The position numbers and the translations under genes were made by a program. A stretch of 64,000 nt of DNA. Origin: ZC4RG20 sp963782445. Lineage in GTDB: Bacteria; Pseudomonadota; Gammaproteobacteria; Steroidobacterales; Rariloculaceae. The notes beneath the pieces are model-generated. The model did no database searches. It was given only the letters and a program-made list of their open reading frames with translations, and was not told where the DNA came from. This document shows, one piece after another, positions 1-8,627 of this stretch. Numbering within the stretch: position 1 is the stretch's first letter; the number at the start of each line of letters is the position of its first letter. The stretch lies in assembly GCA_963782445.1 (NCBI GenBank), contig CAWAJM010000001.1:3162001-3226000 (forward strand). The letters are read 5' to 3'.

Positions 1-1035
1 GAGATCGGAGCGCTGCGCGCCGGCGCGGGCGCCGCCGTCTTTATCGCGGGCTCGCCCACGGAAGCGCGCGTGCTCGCGCGTCTGGATCTGCGCTCGGGTC
101 GCCTCGAGCGCCTGCGCGCCTCGTCGACGCTCGCGATCGACCCAGGCTACCTCTCGGTGCCCGAGCCGCTCGAATTTCCGGCGCGCGACGGCGGCACGGC
201 TCATGCCTTGTACTATGCGCCCCGCAACAAGGACTACGAAGGCGCCGCGCAGGCACCATGCGCGCCCGGCGCCGAAGCCTCCGCGGGAGCGCCTCACGAG
301 CGTCCGCCCCTCGCCGTCATGGGACACGGGGGGCCCACGGCGCAGGCCGGAACGGCCCTTAGCCTCGACATTCAGTATTGGACGAGCCGCGGCTTCGGTG
401 TGCTCGACGTGAACTACGGCGGCAGCACGGGCTACGGGCGGGCCTACCGCGAGCGCCTCGCGGGCCGCTGGGGTATCGTCAACGTCGACGACTGCGTGGC
501 CGCCGCCTTGTGCCTCGTGCGCAAGGGCCGGGCCGACGGCGAACGGCTCGCGATCCGCGGCTGGAGCGCTAGCGGCTACACCGCGCTCGCCGCGCTGACC
601 TTCCGCGAGGTCTTCAAGGCCGGGGCGAGCCATTACGGCATCAGCGATCTCGAAGCCCTGGCCCGCGATACGCACAAGTTCGAGTCGCGCTACCTCGAAG
701 CGCTCGTCGGCCCCTATCCCGAGCGCCGCGACCTGTACGTCGAGCGTTCGCCGATCCACGCCGTGCAGCGCATGAAGGCGCCGCTGATCCTGTTCCAGGG
801 GCTCGAGGACCGCGTCGTCCCTGCCAATCAAGCGGAGCTCATGTACGAGGCCGTCAAGGCGAAACGCCTTCCGGTGGCGCTCGTCGAGTTCGAGGGCGAG
901 CAGCACGGCTTCCGCCGGGCGCCCAACATTCGCCGCGCGCTGGACGGCGAGTTGTACTTCCTGGGCCGGGTCTTCGGGTTCGAGCCCGCAGAGGCCATTG
1001 AGCCCGTGCCGATCGCGAACCTCGAGTCGACCTGA
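1..1035 (+). CDS. S9 family serine peptidase (acylaminoacyl-peptidase-like), 3' part
   Basis: This is the C-terminal alpha/beta-hydrolase domain of a prolyl-oligopeptidase-family peptidase. The reading frame is open from base 1, so the gene starts outside the window and the first internal ATG (70) is not its start. The nucleophile lies in GWSASGY (Ser codon at 565-567), the acid in QGLEDRVVP and the histidine in GEQHGFRR, in the order and spacing of the S9C group. An oxyanion-hole type HGGPTAQAG segment precedes them. The N-terminal beta-propeller expected of this family would lie upstream. The enzyme should hydrolyse short peptides or acylated amino acids. Location cannot be judged without the N-terminus. 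It converges on the kinase gene ending at 1077. Confidence 0.9.
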   Translation, partial: EIGALRAGAGAAVFIAGSPTEARVLARLDLRSGRLERLRASSTLAIDPGYLSVPEPLEFPARDGGTAHALYYAPRNKDYEGAAQAPCAPGAEASAGAPHERPPLAVMGHGGPTAQAGTALSLDIQYWTSRGFGVLDVNYGGSTGYGRAYRERLAGRWGIVNVDDCVAAALCLVRKGRADGERLAIRGWSASGYTALAALTFREVFKAGASHYGISDLEALARDTHKFESRYLEALVGPYPERRDLYVERSPIHAVQRMKAPLILFQGLEDRVVPANQAELMYEAVKAKRLPVALVEFEGEQHGFRRAPNIRRALDGELYFLGRVFGFEPAEAIEPVPIANLEST

Positions 1036-1049
1036 CCCGGACGCTGCAC

Positions 1050-1066
1050 CGGCGCCACGGGCGCCG
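1050..1066. terminator. Short GC hairpin between convergent genes
   Basis: A perfect 7-bp stem (cggcgcc/ggcgccg) with a 3-base loop sits between the convergent peptidase and kinase genes. There is no T-tract, so intrinsic termination is only a possibility. Confidence 0.3.
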
Positions 1067-1076
1067 CGCGGAGACG

Positions 1077-2693
1077 CTACCGGGCCGCCGTCTGGACGAG
1101 GCGCTCCGTCAGGCTCATGAGCTCGTCCGCATCGACGGGCTTGCTCAGCAGGTGACAGTCCCCAACGTCTCGGAGCCGCTCGGAAATCGCCGAGGACGTG
1201 TCGCCGCTCACGAGGATGGCGGGCACGCTATAACCGGCTACGGCGCGGACGCCGGCAATCGCGTCGACGCCGTTGGCCCCGGGGCCGAGATGATAGTCGG
1301 CGATCACGAGACTCAGCGCCGCGCCGCGTTCGGCGAGACCGCGCTCGGCCTGCTCCGCGTCTACCGCGCTGATGACCTCGAGGCCCATCGTCTTCAGCAG
1401 CATCGCCGTCGCCGCCCCAACGGCGGGATCGTCGTCGACGACGAGCACGAGGCCCTGGCCCGCCGACCGATTCTGCTCAGCGGCGGCGCACACCCGCGGC
1501 GCGGCCGCCGGCGGAATCGCCTTCGGCACGCAGAACGCGAAGCAGGAACCCTCTCCCAGCGTCGATTCGACCTCGAGCCGATAGCCTAACAACTGGGCCG
1601 TCCGGCGAACGATGGACAGCCCGAGACCGAGCCCCTCGCGCGCCTGACCCGGGGCGCGGCCCGACTGGTAGAACTCCTCGAAGATCAGGCCCAGCTCGCT
1701 TGCGGGAATGCCGCAGCCCGTATCCAGCACCTCTATACGCAGCGCGCCGCGCACGGCGGCGGCGCGCAGACGCACCCAGCCCCGGCGCGTATACCGAATC
1801 GCATTGCCGACGAGGTTCTGAATGATCTGGCCGAGCAGGGTCGGATCGGTATGGACGTAGGCGTCGCTGTCCTCAACGATGAGATCGAGCCCCTTGGCTT
1901 CGGCCAAGGCCGCGAACTCCGCTCTGAGGCCGCCGAAAATCTCGCTCACGGCACAGTCTTTGATGTCCGGAACGATGACTCCGGCCTCGAGCTTGCTGAT
2001 GTCGAGAAGCGAGTTGAGCAGCTTCGACATCGAGCGCAGCGCCTCGCCCTGGGTGGCAAGGGCCGCCGCGGCATTGGAGTTCTGCGGTACGAGTCGGTCC
2101 AGCACGCGGCCGAGCAGCATCAGCGTCTGCAGCGGCTGGCGCAGGTCGTGGCTGGCCGCGGCCAGAAACGCGCTCTTCGCACGGTCGGCGCGTTCCGCCG
2201 CCTCCCGGGCCGCGACGAGCTCCCGCTCGATCGCCTTACGCGCAGAAATGTCGCGGATCGCGCTCATGACGAGCAGGCCGTCGACCGTCTCGACGGGGCT
2301 CAGGCTGACCTCGGCCGGAAATTCGGTGCCGTCCCTGCGCAGCGCGAACAGCTCGAGCCCTTCGCCCATGCGGCGCATGCGCGGCGCGCCGAAGTATTCG
2401 AGGCGGTGGGAGCGATGGTGCATGCGGAAGCGCTCGGGCAGCAGCACCTCGACAGGCTGCCCCCGGATCTCGTCGCGGGCGTAGCCGAAGAGCGCCTCGG
2501 TCTGGCCGTTGACGAACACGATGCACCCCTGCGCATCCACGATGACCATGGCGTCCGGGGCGGCTTCGAGCAGGGCCTTGCTCTGTTCGTTGGCGAGTCT
2601 GTCCACGGATCTCTCGCGGCCGGCGGACCACTGGGCGGGCAGCGCCTCCTCGCACGGAGGCGTACGGTTTACATCTAAAGACGCATGATGCAC
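1077..2693 (-). CDS. PAS-domain hybrid histidine kinase with C-terminal receiver
   Basis: This is a soluble sensor kinase of 538 residues with no membrane segment. A PAS domain (about 36-155) is followed by a HisKA box SHDLRQPLQT with the phospho-accepting His near 182. A HATPase_c domain follows (N-box NLVGNAIRYT, GLGLGLSIV), then a receiver domain (about 412-530) whose phospho-Asp is in VIADYHLG and whose Lys is in LLSKPV. The longest frame opens at GTG 2693 without a clear ribosome-binding site. An internal GTG at 2606 is preceded by a purine-rich GAGAGAT and may be the true start, because the PAS domain begins just after it. It is divergent from the kinase at 2806 and probably belongs to the same signalling locus. 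The stimulus is unknown. Confidence 0.9.
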   Translation of the reverse strand: MHHASLDVNRTPPCEEALPAQWSAGRERSVDRLANEQSKALLEAAPDAMVIVDAQGCIVFVNGQTEALFGYARDEIRGQPVEVLLPERFRMHHRSHRLEYFGAPRMRRMGEGLELFALRRDGTEFPAEVSLSPVETVDGLLVMSAIRDISARKAIERELVAAREAAERADRAKSAFLAAASHDLRQPLQTLMLLGRVLDRLVPQNSNAAAALATQGEALRSMSKLLNSLLDISKLEAGVIVPDIKDCAVSEIFGGLRAEFAALAEAKGLDLIVEDSDAYVHTDPTLLGQIIQNLVGNAIRYTRRGWVRLRAAAVRGALRIEVLDTGCGIPASELGLIFEEFYQSGRAPGQAREGLGLGLSIVRRTAQLLGYRLEVESTLGEGSCFAFCVPKAIPPAAAPRVCAAAEQNRSAGQGLVLVVDDDPAVGAATAMLLKTMGLEVISAVDAEQAERGLAERGAALSLVIADYHLGPGANGVDAIAGVRAVAGYSVPAILVSGDTSSAISERLRDVGDCHLLSKPVDADELMSLTERLVQTAAR

Positions 2694-2805
2694 TCTCGCG
2701 GAAAGGCAGCGGAATCATGGGGTCCACCAAACAGTGAATGGCGGTTAACGCCATTCTCGCGATCCGAAAGGTGCGTCATTCGCGCCCCGGGGGAGGCGGC
2801 ATCCG

Positions 2806-4530
2806 ATGCCAGCAGACCCAGAGACGACCAAAGAACGGCCTGAGCCGGGCCGCGCCGATGCCGAGCTCGCCCCACTCATGGACGCGGCCACACTGGCCGG
2901 GCACGGCGGCGCCGCCGTGCTCATCGACAAGCGTTTCCGTGTGCGCTACCTGGAAGGGGCCTTCGGGAAGTTCCTCGCGTTCTCGGCCGGCCCGCTGACC
3001 TACGACCTGCTTGCGATGGCTCGGCCGGACCTGCGCGCGCGGCTGCGCAGGCTCTGCGTGCTCGCCCTCGAGGAGGGCCGCCTCGTTCGCGACACGATCG
3101 CGCCAGGCGGCGGCAACGGCAGCCTGACGGTGGTACCGATCCGGTCCCAAGAGGAGACCCTTCTCCTCGTGCTGTTCCGCGAAACGCCGGGCCTGCGCGG
3201 AGCGACGGAGCCCCTGCCGCATTCGGAGGCCGCCTTGACCGCGGAGCTCGAGCAGGCGCTCGAGGAGACACGGCGGGATCTGGCGGCGACGATTCAGAAA
3301 CTCGAGGCGGCGAACGAAAAGCTCAGGTCCTCGAGCGAGGCAACTGCCGCCGTCAACGAGGAGCTGCGCGTCGCTAATCAGGAGCTCCAATCGTCGCGCG
3401 GGGAACTGCAGTCCACCAACGAGGCGCTGCGCATCGTCAACTCGCAGCTCAAGCTCAAGGTGCAGGAGGCCGCGAGAACGAACGCCGACCTGGAGAATCT
3501 GGTCTCGGCGACCGAGATCCCCACGGTGTTCCTCGACCTCGACCTTCGCGTCCAGCGCTACACGCCGACCGCCTGCAGCCTGTTCCATCTGATCCACAGC
3601 GACGTCGGGCGGCCGCTGGCCGATATCGCGCCCCGTTTCCGCGATGCCGCCCTCATGGCGGACGCCCGCGCCGTGTCGGCGGCCGGACCGGTCCCGGAAA
3701 GGCTCGTGCCCGCGCTGGACGGCCGCTGGTATCTGCGCCGCGTCGTGCCCTATCGCCTGGGCGAGCGCCGCGTGGCGGGCATCGTGCTGACCTTCGTCGA
3801 CGTGACCGAGCAGAAGGCCCTGCGCGAGGAGATCGTCAGCATCGCCTCCCTCGAGCAACGTCGCATCGGGGAGGAGCTTCACGACGGCACCCAGCAGGAG
3901 CTCACCGGCCTCGGCCTGCTTGCCCAGAGCCTTGCCGAAACGCTGGCCGCGGAAGGCGAGTCGCGTGAGAGCGCGCTGGCCGCGAAGCTCGCGGCGGGCA
4001 TCGCGGAGGCGAACCGGCACGTGAGGGACATCTCCCGCGGTCTCGTGCCCGTCACGGTCGCGGCCGGAGACCTCGAGGCGGCGCTGGCCGAGCTCGGGCG
4101 CCGCACCCTCGACCGGGACCGGCTCTCCGTCGCGCTCGATTACTCGGCTCCCGTCTCCATTCCGAGCGACCTGTTCGCGACGCACTTGTTCCGAATCGCC
4201 CAGGAGGCCGTGACGAACGCCGTCAAGCATGCGGATGCACGCCAGATCGTCATCCGGCTCGCCAGCGAAGAGAACGAGTTTCGGCTCGAGATCGCCGACG
4301 ACGGCAAAGGCCTCCCTGAGGCGCGCGGGAACAGCGGCGCGGGCCTGCGTATCATGGAGCACCGTTGTGCGCTGCTCGGCGGCGCGCTGGCCCTGCGGGC
4401 GCGGCCGGGCGGCGGCACGGTCGTGAGCTGCGTCTTGCCGCGGACCGCCGCATTGAGCGGCTCCGCCACGAAACGCCGACGGCGCGAGACGGCTCTGGGC
4501 GTCACCCCTGCGTCTCGTACACCCACCTGA
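2806..4530 (+). CDS. Coiled-coil/PAS HisKA_3-type sensor histidine kinase
   Basis: This soluble kinase has 574 residues. The N-terminal third is followed by a long coiled coil (about 145-235, ELRVANQELQSSRGELQSTN) and a PAS domain (LVSATEIPTVFLDLDLRVQR). That combination is known mainly from CheB/CheR-PAS fusion proteins, but here the CheB and CheR parts are absent. The catalytic half is of the NarX/HisKA_3 type: QRRIGEELHDGTQQEL with the phospho-His near 359, then a HATPase with DDGKGLPE and GAGLRIMEHR. HisKA_3 kinases usually phosphorylate NarL-type regulators, and one is encoded convergently next door (4502-5194), overlapping this 3' end by 29 bp. Pairing of the two is inferred from this position. 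Confidence 0.9.
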   Translation: MPADPETTKERPEPGRADAELAPLMDAATLAGHGGAAVLIDKRFRVRYLEGAFGKFLAFSAGPLTYDLLAMARPDLRARLRRLCVLALEEGRLVRDTIAPGGGNGSLTVVPIRSQEETLLLVLFRETPGLRGATEPLPHSEAALTAELEQALEETRRDLAATIQKLEAANEKLRSSSEATAAVNEELRVANQELQSSRGELQSTNEALRIVNSQLKLKVQEAARTNADLENLVSATEIPTVFLDLDLRVQRYTPTACSLFHLIHSDVGRPLADIAPRFRDAALMADARAVSAAGPVPERLVPALDGRWYLRRVVPYRLGERRVAGIVLTFVDVTEQKALREEIVSIASLEQRRIGEELHDGTQQELTGLGLLAQSLAETLAAEGESRESALAAKLAAGIAEANRHVRDISRGLVPVTVAAGDLEAALAELGRRTLDRDRLSVALDYSAPVSIPSDLFATHLFRIAQEAVTNAVKHADARQIVIRLASEENEFRLEIADDGKGLPEARGNSGAGLRIMEHRCALLGGALALRARPGGGTVVSCVLPRTAALSGSATKRRRRETALGVTPASRTPT

Positions 4531-5194
4531 CGGCGCGTTGGACGAGCTCTGCGCCGTTGCGCAGGCCGAGTTTCGCGCGAATGTTCTCGCGATGCGTCTC
4601 GACCGTGTGCACGCTGAGATGCAGCTGTTCCGCGATCGCGCGGGTGCTCGTGCCGCGGCCGATGAGCTCGAAGATTTCGAGCTCGCGGTCGCTCAGCGAC
4701 TCCACGTCCGCTGCCGGCCCGGATCCGAGCGCCTGACCGACGAGTCGCTGCGTCATGGTCTCGCTGAGATAGCGTTCCCCGCGCAGCACGGTGCGGATCG
4801 CCTCGAGCACCTCGCCCTGCGCCTCCTGCTTGGTCACGAAGCCGTGGGCGCCCGCCCGCAGCGCCCGCTCCGCGAACAGTGTCTCCTCGTGCGCCGTCAG
4901 CACGAGCAGCTTGGCGTCCGTGCCGCTGCGGACGGCCTTCTTGATGAGATCGAGCCCATGGCCGCCGCTGAGCGTGAGATCGACGATGACGACGGCCGGG
5001 GACTTGGTGCGCAGCAGCTCGAGCGCCTCGTCGACGCCCGCCGCTTCGCCGCACACCGAGAGATCGGGTTGCGAAGCGATGCGTGCGGCGAGCCCTTCGC
5101 GCACGAGCGGATGGTCGTCGACGATGAGTATGGACGCCCGACCTTCGGGCATCTCTGCGCGCAGACGCGCGGAACTCTTCGGTTTAACCGCCAT
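4502..5194 (-). CDS. NarL/FixJ-family response regulator
   Basis: This is a 230-residue DNA-binding response regulator. The receiver domain (about 21-135) has acidic residues in ILIVDDHPL, the phospho-Asp at about 72 (VVIVDLTLS), a Thr in LVLTAHE and the Lys at about 122 (FVTKQE). A LuxR-type helix-turn-helix follows (about 165-225, SLSDRELEIFELIGRG and LSVHTVETHRENIRAKL). The start at 5194 gives a 20-residue N-terminal extension, and Met15 is an alternative. The gene overlaps the 3' end of the HisKA_3 kinase on the opposite strand, which makes that kinase its probable partner. The regulon is unknown. Confidence 0.93.
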   Translation of the reverse strand: MAVKPKSSARLRAEMPEGRASILIVDDHPLVREGLAARIASQPDLSVCGEAAGVDEALELLRTKSPAVVIVDLTLSGGHGLDLIKKAVRSGTDAKLLVLTAHEETLFAERALRAGAHGFVTKQEAQGEVLEAIRTVLRGERYLSETMTQRLVGQALGSGPAADVESLSDRELEIFELIGRGTSTRAIAEQLHLSVHTVETHRENIRAKLGLRNGAELVQRAVRWVYETQG

Positions 5195-5435
5195 AAGCCG
5201 CCCTGGCCGACCCGACCGGTTCGTTTTTTGGAATCAAAACGATACGGGCGAGCGGCCGCGCAGGTCAACCTATCCGGCGCCGCCGCGTTGTATGCTCTCG
5301 GGCGTGTGCCCGGCGGCCGCGGCAAGGATGAACGCCTGCCCTGCCGCGGCGGTTTGAGGCTGCTAAGTACATCCACGGATTGGAGCTTTCATCGCGGTGC
5401 CGATGATGCTCAGCGGGTCTTTCGAGGATCTCACC

Positions 5436-6149
5436 ATGATCAAGATTTCCAAGCGCGTGACGGCCGGCGCCGTCCTGGCTGCGCTGCTGGCCGTCCCCTT
5501 CGCCGCCTCCGCGGACCATCGGGACGATCGCAACGACCGTCACCGTGCCGAGGAGCGTCACGAGCGTCAGGAGCGTTACGAGACGCGCAGGCGCGTAAGC
5601 CGCGCCGATTTCGCGCCCTTCGGCGCCCGAGTCCAGCGCCTGCCGGAAGGCCACGTGCACCTGAGCTTCGGCTTCGGCAGCTATTACTACTTCGGCGGCA
5701 ACTACTACCGTTGGGCGAATCCGGGCTACTACGTCGTGGTCCGCGCGCCGATCGGCGCCCGCGTCGGCTTCCTGCCGCCCGGCTACGTCGCGTTCACGAT
5801 CGGGCCGCGCCGCTACTTCTACGCGAACTCGTCGTATTATCTCTGGGATCCGGCCATCCGCGAGTACGTGGTGGTCCCGGAGCCCGCGGGCGCCGCCACG
5901 GCAATCGGCTCCCAGAACGGGCAGACGGAGGAGAGCTCGGCGTCCGCCGATGCCGGCGAGCTCTACGCCTACCCGGACAAAGGCCAGAGCGAGGCGCAGG
6001 CCAAGCGCGACCGGTACGAGTGCCATCTTTGGGCTTCGGATCAATCGGGTTACGACCCAACCTACCCCGATCAGCAAACGGCCAAGCGTGACGATTACCG
6101 CCGAGCCATGACGGCCTGCCTCGTCGGGCGCGGCTATACGGTCCGCTGA
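5436..6149 (+). CDS. Exported DUF6515-like protein
   Basis: The protein has 237 residues and a Sec signal peptide (MIKISKRVTAGAVLAALLAV followed by a cut near ASA-DH). The ATG at 5436 is preferred over 5397 because the signal peptide begins exactly there and GAGG lies 8 bases upstream. After a charged Asp/Arg/His stretch comes a Tyr/Gly-rich beta region (FGFGSYYYFGGNYYRW, PPGYVAFTIG) typical of DUF6515. The last ~60 residues form a Cys-containing tail (YECHLWASDQSGYDP ... CLVGRGYTVR) that recurs in the next gene. Only 11 bases separate the two genes, so they are probably co-transcribed. A periplasmic or envelope role is likely, but the biochemical function is unknown. Confidence 0.8.
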   Translation: MIKISKRVTAGAVLAALLAVPFAASADHRDDRNDRHRAEERHERQERYETRRRVSRADFAPFGARVQRLPEGHVHLSFGFGSYYYFGGNYYRWANPGYYVVVRAPIGARVGFLPPGYVAFTIGPRRYFYANSSYYLWDPAIREYVVVPEPAGAATAIGSQNGQTEESSASADAGELYAYPDKGQSEAQAKRDRYECHLWASDQSGYDPTYPDQQTAKRDDYRRAMTACLVGRGYTVR

Positions 6150-6160
6150 GGAGAGAAGCC

Positions 6161-6703
6161 ATGGCGAGGCACTTCGTTCTGCTGCCGCTGGCCGGCGCCG
6201 CGGCGCTGCTCGCCCTCGGCCTCACGTCGGCCGAAGCCGGCGAAGGCAGGCTCATGATCTATCCCGCGCAGGGGCAATCGACCCAGCAACTCGACGACGA
6301 CCGCTACGCCTGCCATCTGCAGGCCGTGAAACAAAGCGGTTTCGACCCCTCGAACCCGCCGCCCGAAACGCCACGCACGCCGGTCAAGGTGGAAGTGCCG
6401 AAGAACGCCAAGCAAGGGGCCACCGCCAAGGGCGCGGCCGCGGGGGCGCTCGCCGGCGCCGCGATCGGCAACAACAACCACGACACGCTCGGCGGGGCGA
6501 TCGCGGGCGCGATCGTCGGCTCGGCCATCGGCAGCGCCGTCGAGGCGCAGGGCCAGGACGAGGCGCGCGAGCAGGCTGCGGCCAAGGCCAAACAGCAGGC
6601 CGCGGCGCGCGCGGGCGACCGCGACCGGCAGGCGCAATCCCGGGCGGAGTACCGAGAGGTCTTGCGGACCTGCATGGAAGGGCGCGGCTACACGGTGCGC
6701 TGA
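6161..6703 (+). CDS. Exported glycine-zipper protein, tail paralogue of the upstream gene
   Basis: The protein has 180 residues with a signal peptide (cut near AEAGEG) and an AGGAG-like ribosome-binding site from the gagga before the ATG. A motif RYACHLQAVKQSGFDP near residue 50 and the C-terminal CMEGRGYTVR match the tail of the preceding gene product. Between these halves sits a Gly/Ala-rich stretch of glycine-zipper type (AAAGALAGAAIGNNN, GGAIAGAIVGSAIGSAV), then an Ala/Gln/Arg-rich coiled segment. Glycine zippers of this sort pack into membranes or oligomerise in the envelope. Function is unknown. A strong hairpin follows the stop codon. Confidence 0.8.
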   Translation: MARHFVLLPLAGAAALLALGLTSAEAGEGRLMIYPAQGQSTQQLDDDRYACHLQAVKQSGFDPSNPPPETPRTPVKVEVPKNAKQGATAKGAAAGALAGAAIGNNNHDTLGGAIAGAIVGSAIGSAVEAQGQDEAREQAAAKAKQQAAARAGDRDRQAQSRAEYREVLRTCMEGRGYTVR

Positions 6704-6730
6704 GGGCCGAGCGGACGGCCGCCGCGACGA

Positions 6731-6758
6731 GGAGGCCCCGCAACGACGCGGGGCCTCC
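6731..6758. terminator. Strong hairpin between convergent units
   Basis: A perfect 11-bp stem (ggaggccccgc/gcggggcctcc) with a 6-base loop lies 27 bases after the stop at 6703 and 8 bases before the end of the beta-barrel remnant on the other strand. Its position fits a bidirectional terminator, although no T-tract follows on either side. Confidence 0.6.
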
Positions 6759-6766
6759 GAACGGGC

Positions 6767-7065
6767 TCAAGCCGGCGTGAACCGGACGCCGAGCACGTAG
6801 GTCGAGATGTCGCTGCCGGCGTCGACGCCGAAGTCGAGGCCCCAGTCGGCGGAGAACTGGTACAGCAGCGAGCCGATCACGTAGTTGCTCGTGATCGTGC
6901 CGACGTCGAGGTGCCGCACGCCGATCTGGCCCTGAAGCGAATGGGTCAGCAGCGCACGCACGGCCGCGTCGACGATGTAGCCGTCGGACCTATCGCCCTG
7001 CAAGCGGCGGCGCAACCCGCTGAGGCCGCCGCCGCTGAAGATGCCCCCGCCTGAGCCGACCTCTC
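6767..7065 (-). pseudogene. Remnant of an outer-membrane beta-barrel gene (3' end only)
   Basis: About 95 codons on the minus strand read as the end of an outer-membrane barrel: Gly-rich GGGIFSGGGLSGL, alternating strands such as GQIGVRHLDVG and SNYVIGSLLYQFS, and a last strand STYVLGVRFTPA ending just before the stop. The frame stays open upstream, but there it is antisense to the amidohydrolase gene. No ATG, GTG or TTG with a ribosome-binding site and no signal peptide occur before the barrel segment. I read this as a 5'-truncated pseudogene whose beginning was lost when the amidohydrolase region was joined here. A rare non-canonical start cannot be excluded. Confidence 0.5.
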
Positions 7066-7207
7066 CGATGGTTGCAATGCATGGAACCCGTGTTTCCGAA
7101 GGCTCGGAGGACCGTTGCCCGAAAGGTGCTTGTGATCCGGGCGGCGCGCCCGGTACCCTTCGCCTCGAAAGCTTCAGCCGACCGCTCCGAGAGGCACACC
7201 CGCACCT

Positions 7208-8620
7208 ATGACCGCGCCCGCACCGGCTCCCGCCGACCTGCTCGTCACCCACATCGATTGGCTCATTACCGTCGATGCGACGCGCCGCGTGATCCGCGAC
7301 GCGGGCATCGCCGTCAAGGACGGGCGGTTCGCGGCCATCGGCAAGTCGGCCGAGATCGAAGCCCAATACGCGGCCGAGCGGGTCCTCGACGCCGCGGGCC
7401 GGGTCGCCGTCCCGGGGCTCGTGGACAGTCACCTGCATGCGTCGTTTCAGCTCGCGCGCGGGCTCGCGGACGAGGTCGGTACGCGGGACTTCCTCTTCAA
7501 GCGGATGTTTCCGTACGAGGGCGCGATGTCCGAGGAGGACGTGCACGTCAGCGCGCTGTTCGCCGCCATGGAGCTGCTGCGCCACGGCGTGACCTGCTTC
7601 GTCGATCCCGGCAACTACCACCCCATCGCCACGGGACGCGCGGTCCGCTCGACGGGCATGCGTGCCGTGCTCGGCCGCAGCGCGTTCGACTTGACGAAGG
7701 CCGTGCTCGGCATCCTGCCCGAGGGCATGATCGAGACGACGGACGAGGCGCTCGAACGCACGCGCGCGCTGCTCGAGCACGTCGCGGCACAAGGCGATCC
7801 GGGCCTCACGGCCAGCGTCTCGTTCCGCGGCCTCAGCAACTCGAGCGACGAGCTGATCATCGGCTGTAAGCGGCTGGCGGACGCGCACGGCTGCATCCTG
7901 CAGACCCACGCGTGCTTCAATTACTCGACGCGGGACGACTGCGTGGCGGCCTTCGGCATGACGGAGATCGAACGGCTCGAGCGCCTCGGCGTGCTCGACG
8001 AGCGCGCGCTGCTCGCGCACTCGGGCTGGCTCGAGCCGCGCGACCTCGCGATCCTGCTCGAGCGCAGACCGAGTCTGGTCGCCGCGCCGAGCTCGAGCCT
8101 GCACAACGGCTACGGCAACCTCGCGCAGGGTCATCTCGCCGACCTCATGGCCCTCGGCCTCAACGTCGGGATCGGGTCCGATCATGCCTGCTCGGGCATC
8201 ACCGACATCGTGCAGGAGCTCTTCCTTTTCACCGGTACGCACAAGGAAATCCATGCCAATCCGCGCGTCGCACCGCCCGAGAGCGCCGTCGAGATGGCGA
8301 CCCTGAACGGCGCGCGCTGCGCCGGCCTCGCCGACCGTATCGGCAGCGTCGAGACGGGCAAGGAGGCCGACCTCGTGCTGTTCGACACGCGCTTTCCCGA
8401 ATGGCAACCGCTCTACAACCCCGTCTCGAACCTCGTGTACTCGGCCACGGGCCATTCCGTGGCGGACGTTTTCGTGGCCGGCGAGCAGGTCGTCCGGAAC
8501 GGGCGCCTGACGCGCGTCGACGAGGACGAGGTGCTGCGGCGCGTGCGCGGGACCGCCGCGCGAATCGCGGAACGCTTGGGCGGGGACACGCTTTCGAGCC
8601 TACGGTGGCCGGTCAGCTGA
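7208..8620 (+). CDS. Amidohydrolase of the TRZ/ATZ/8-oxoguanine deaminase group
   Basis: This is a 470-residue cytosolic metal-dependent hydrolase of the Amidohydro_1 family. Metal and catalytic residues are in order: HLH at 75-77 (LVDSHLHASF), a His in LQTHACF, LLAHSGW and the Asp of GSDHACSG. Small N- and C-terminal beta segments (ending in the GKEADLVLFDT type sequence) complete the composite domain. Members deaminate or dechlorinate purine- and triazine-like rings (8-oxoguanine, guanine, atrazine products), and the exact substrate cannot be read from the sequence. It is followed after 7 bases by a second amidohydrolase on the same strand, suggesting one catabolic transcript. Confidence 0.9.
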   Translation: MTAPAPAPADLLVTHIDWLITVDATRRVIRDAGIAVKDGRFAAIGKSAEIEAQYAAERVLDAAGRVAVPGLVDSHLHASFQLARGLADEVGTRDFLFKRMFPYEGAMSEEDVHVSALFAAMELLRHGVTCFVDPGNYHPIATGRAVRSTGMRAVLGRSAFDLTKAVLGILPEGMIETTDEALERTRALLEHVAAQGDPGLTASVSFRGLSNSSDELIIGCKRLADAHGCILQTHACFNYSTRDDCVAAFGMTEIERLERLGVLDERALLAHSGWLEPRDLAILLERRPSLVAAPSSSLHNGYGNLAQGHLADLMALGLNVGIGSDHACSGITDIVQELFLFTGTHKEIHANPRVAPPESAVEMATLNGARCAGLADRIGSVETGKEADLVLFDTRFPEWQPLYNPVSNLVYSATGHSVADVFVAGEQVVRNGRLTRVDEDEVLRRVRGTAARIAERLGGDTLSSLRWPVS

Positions 8621-8627
8621 TCGAACT

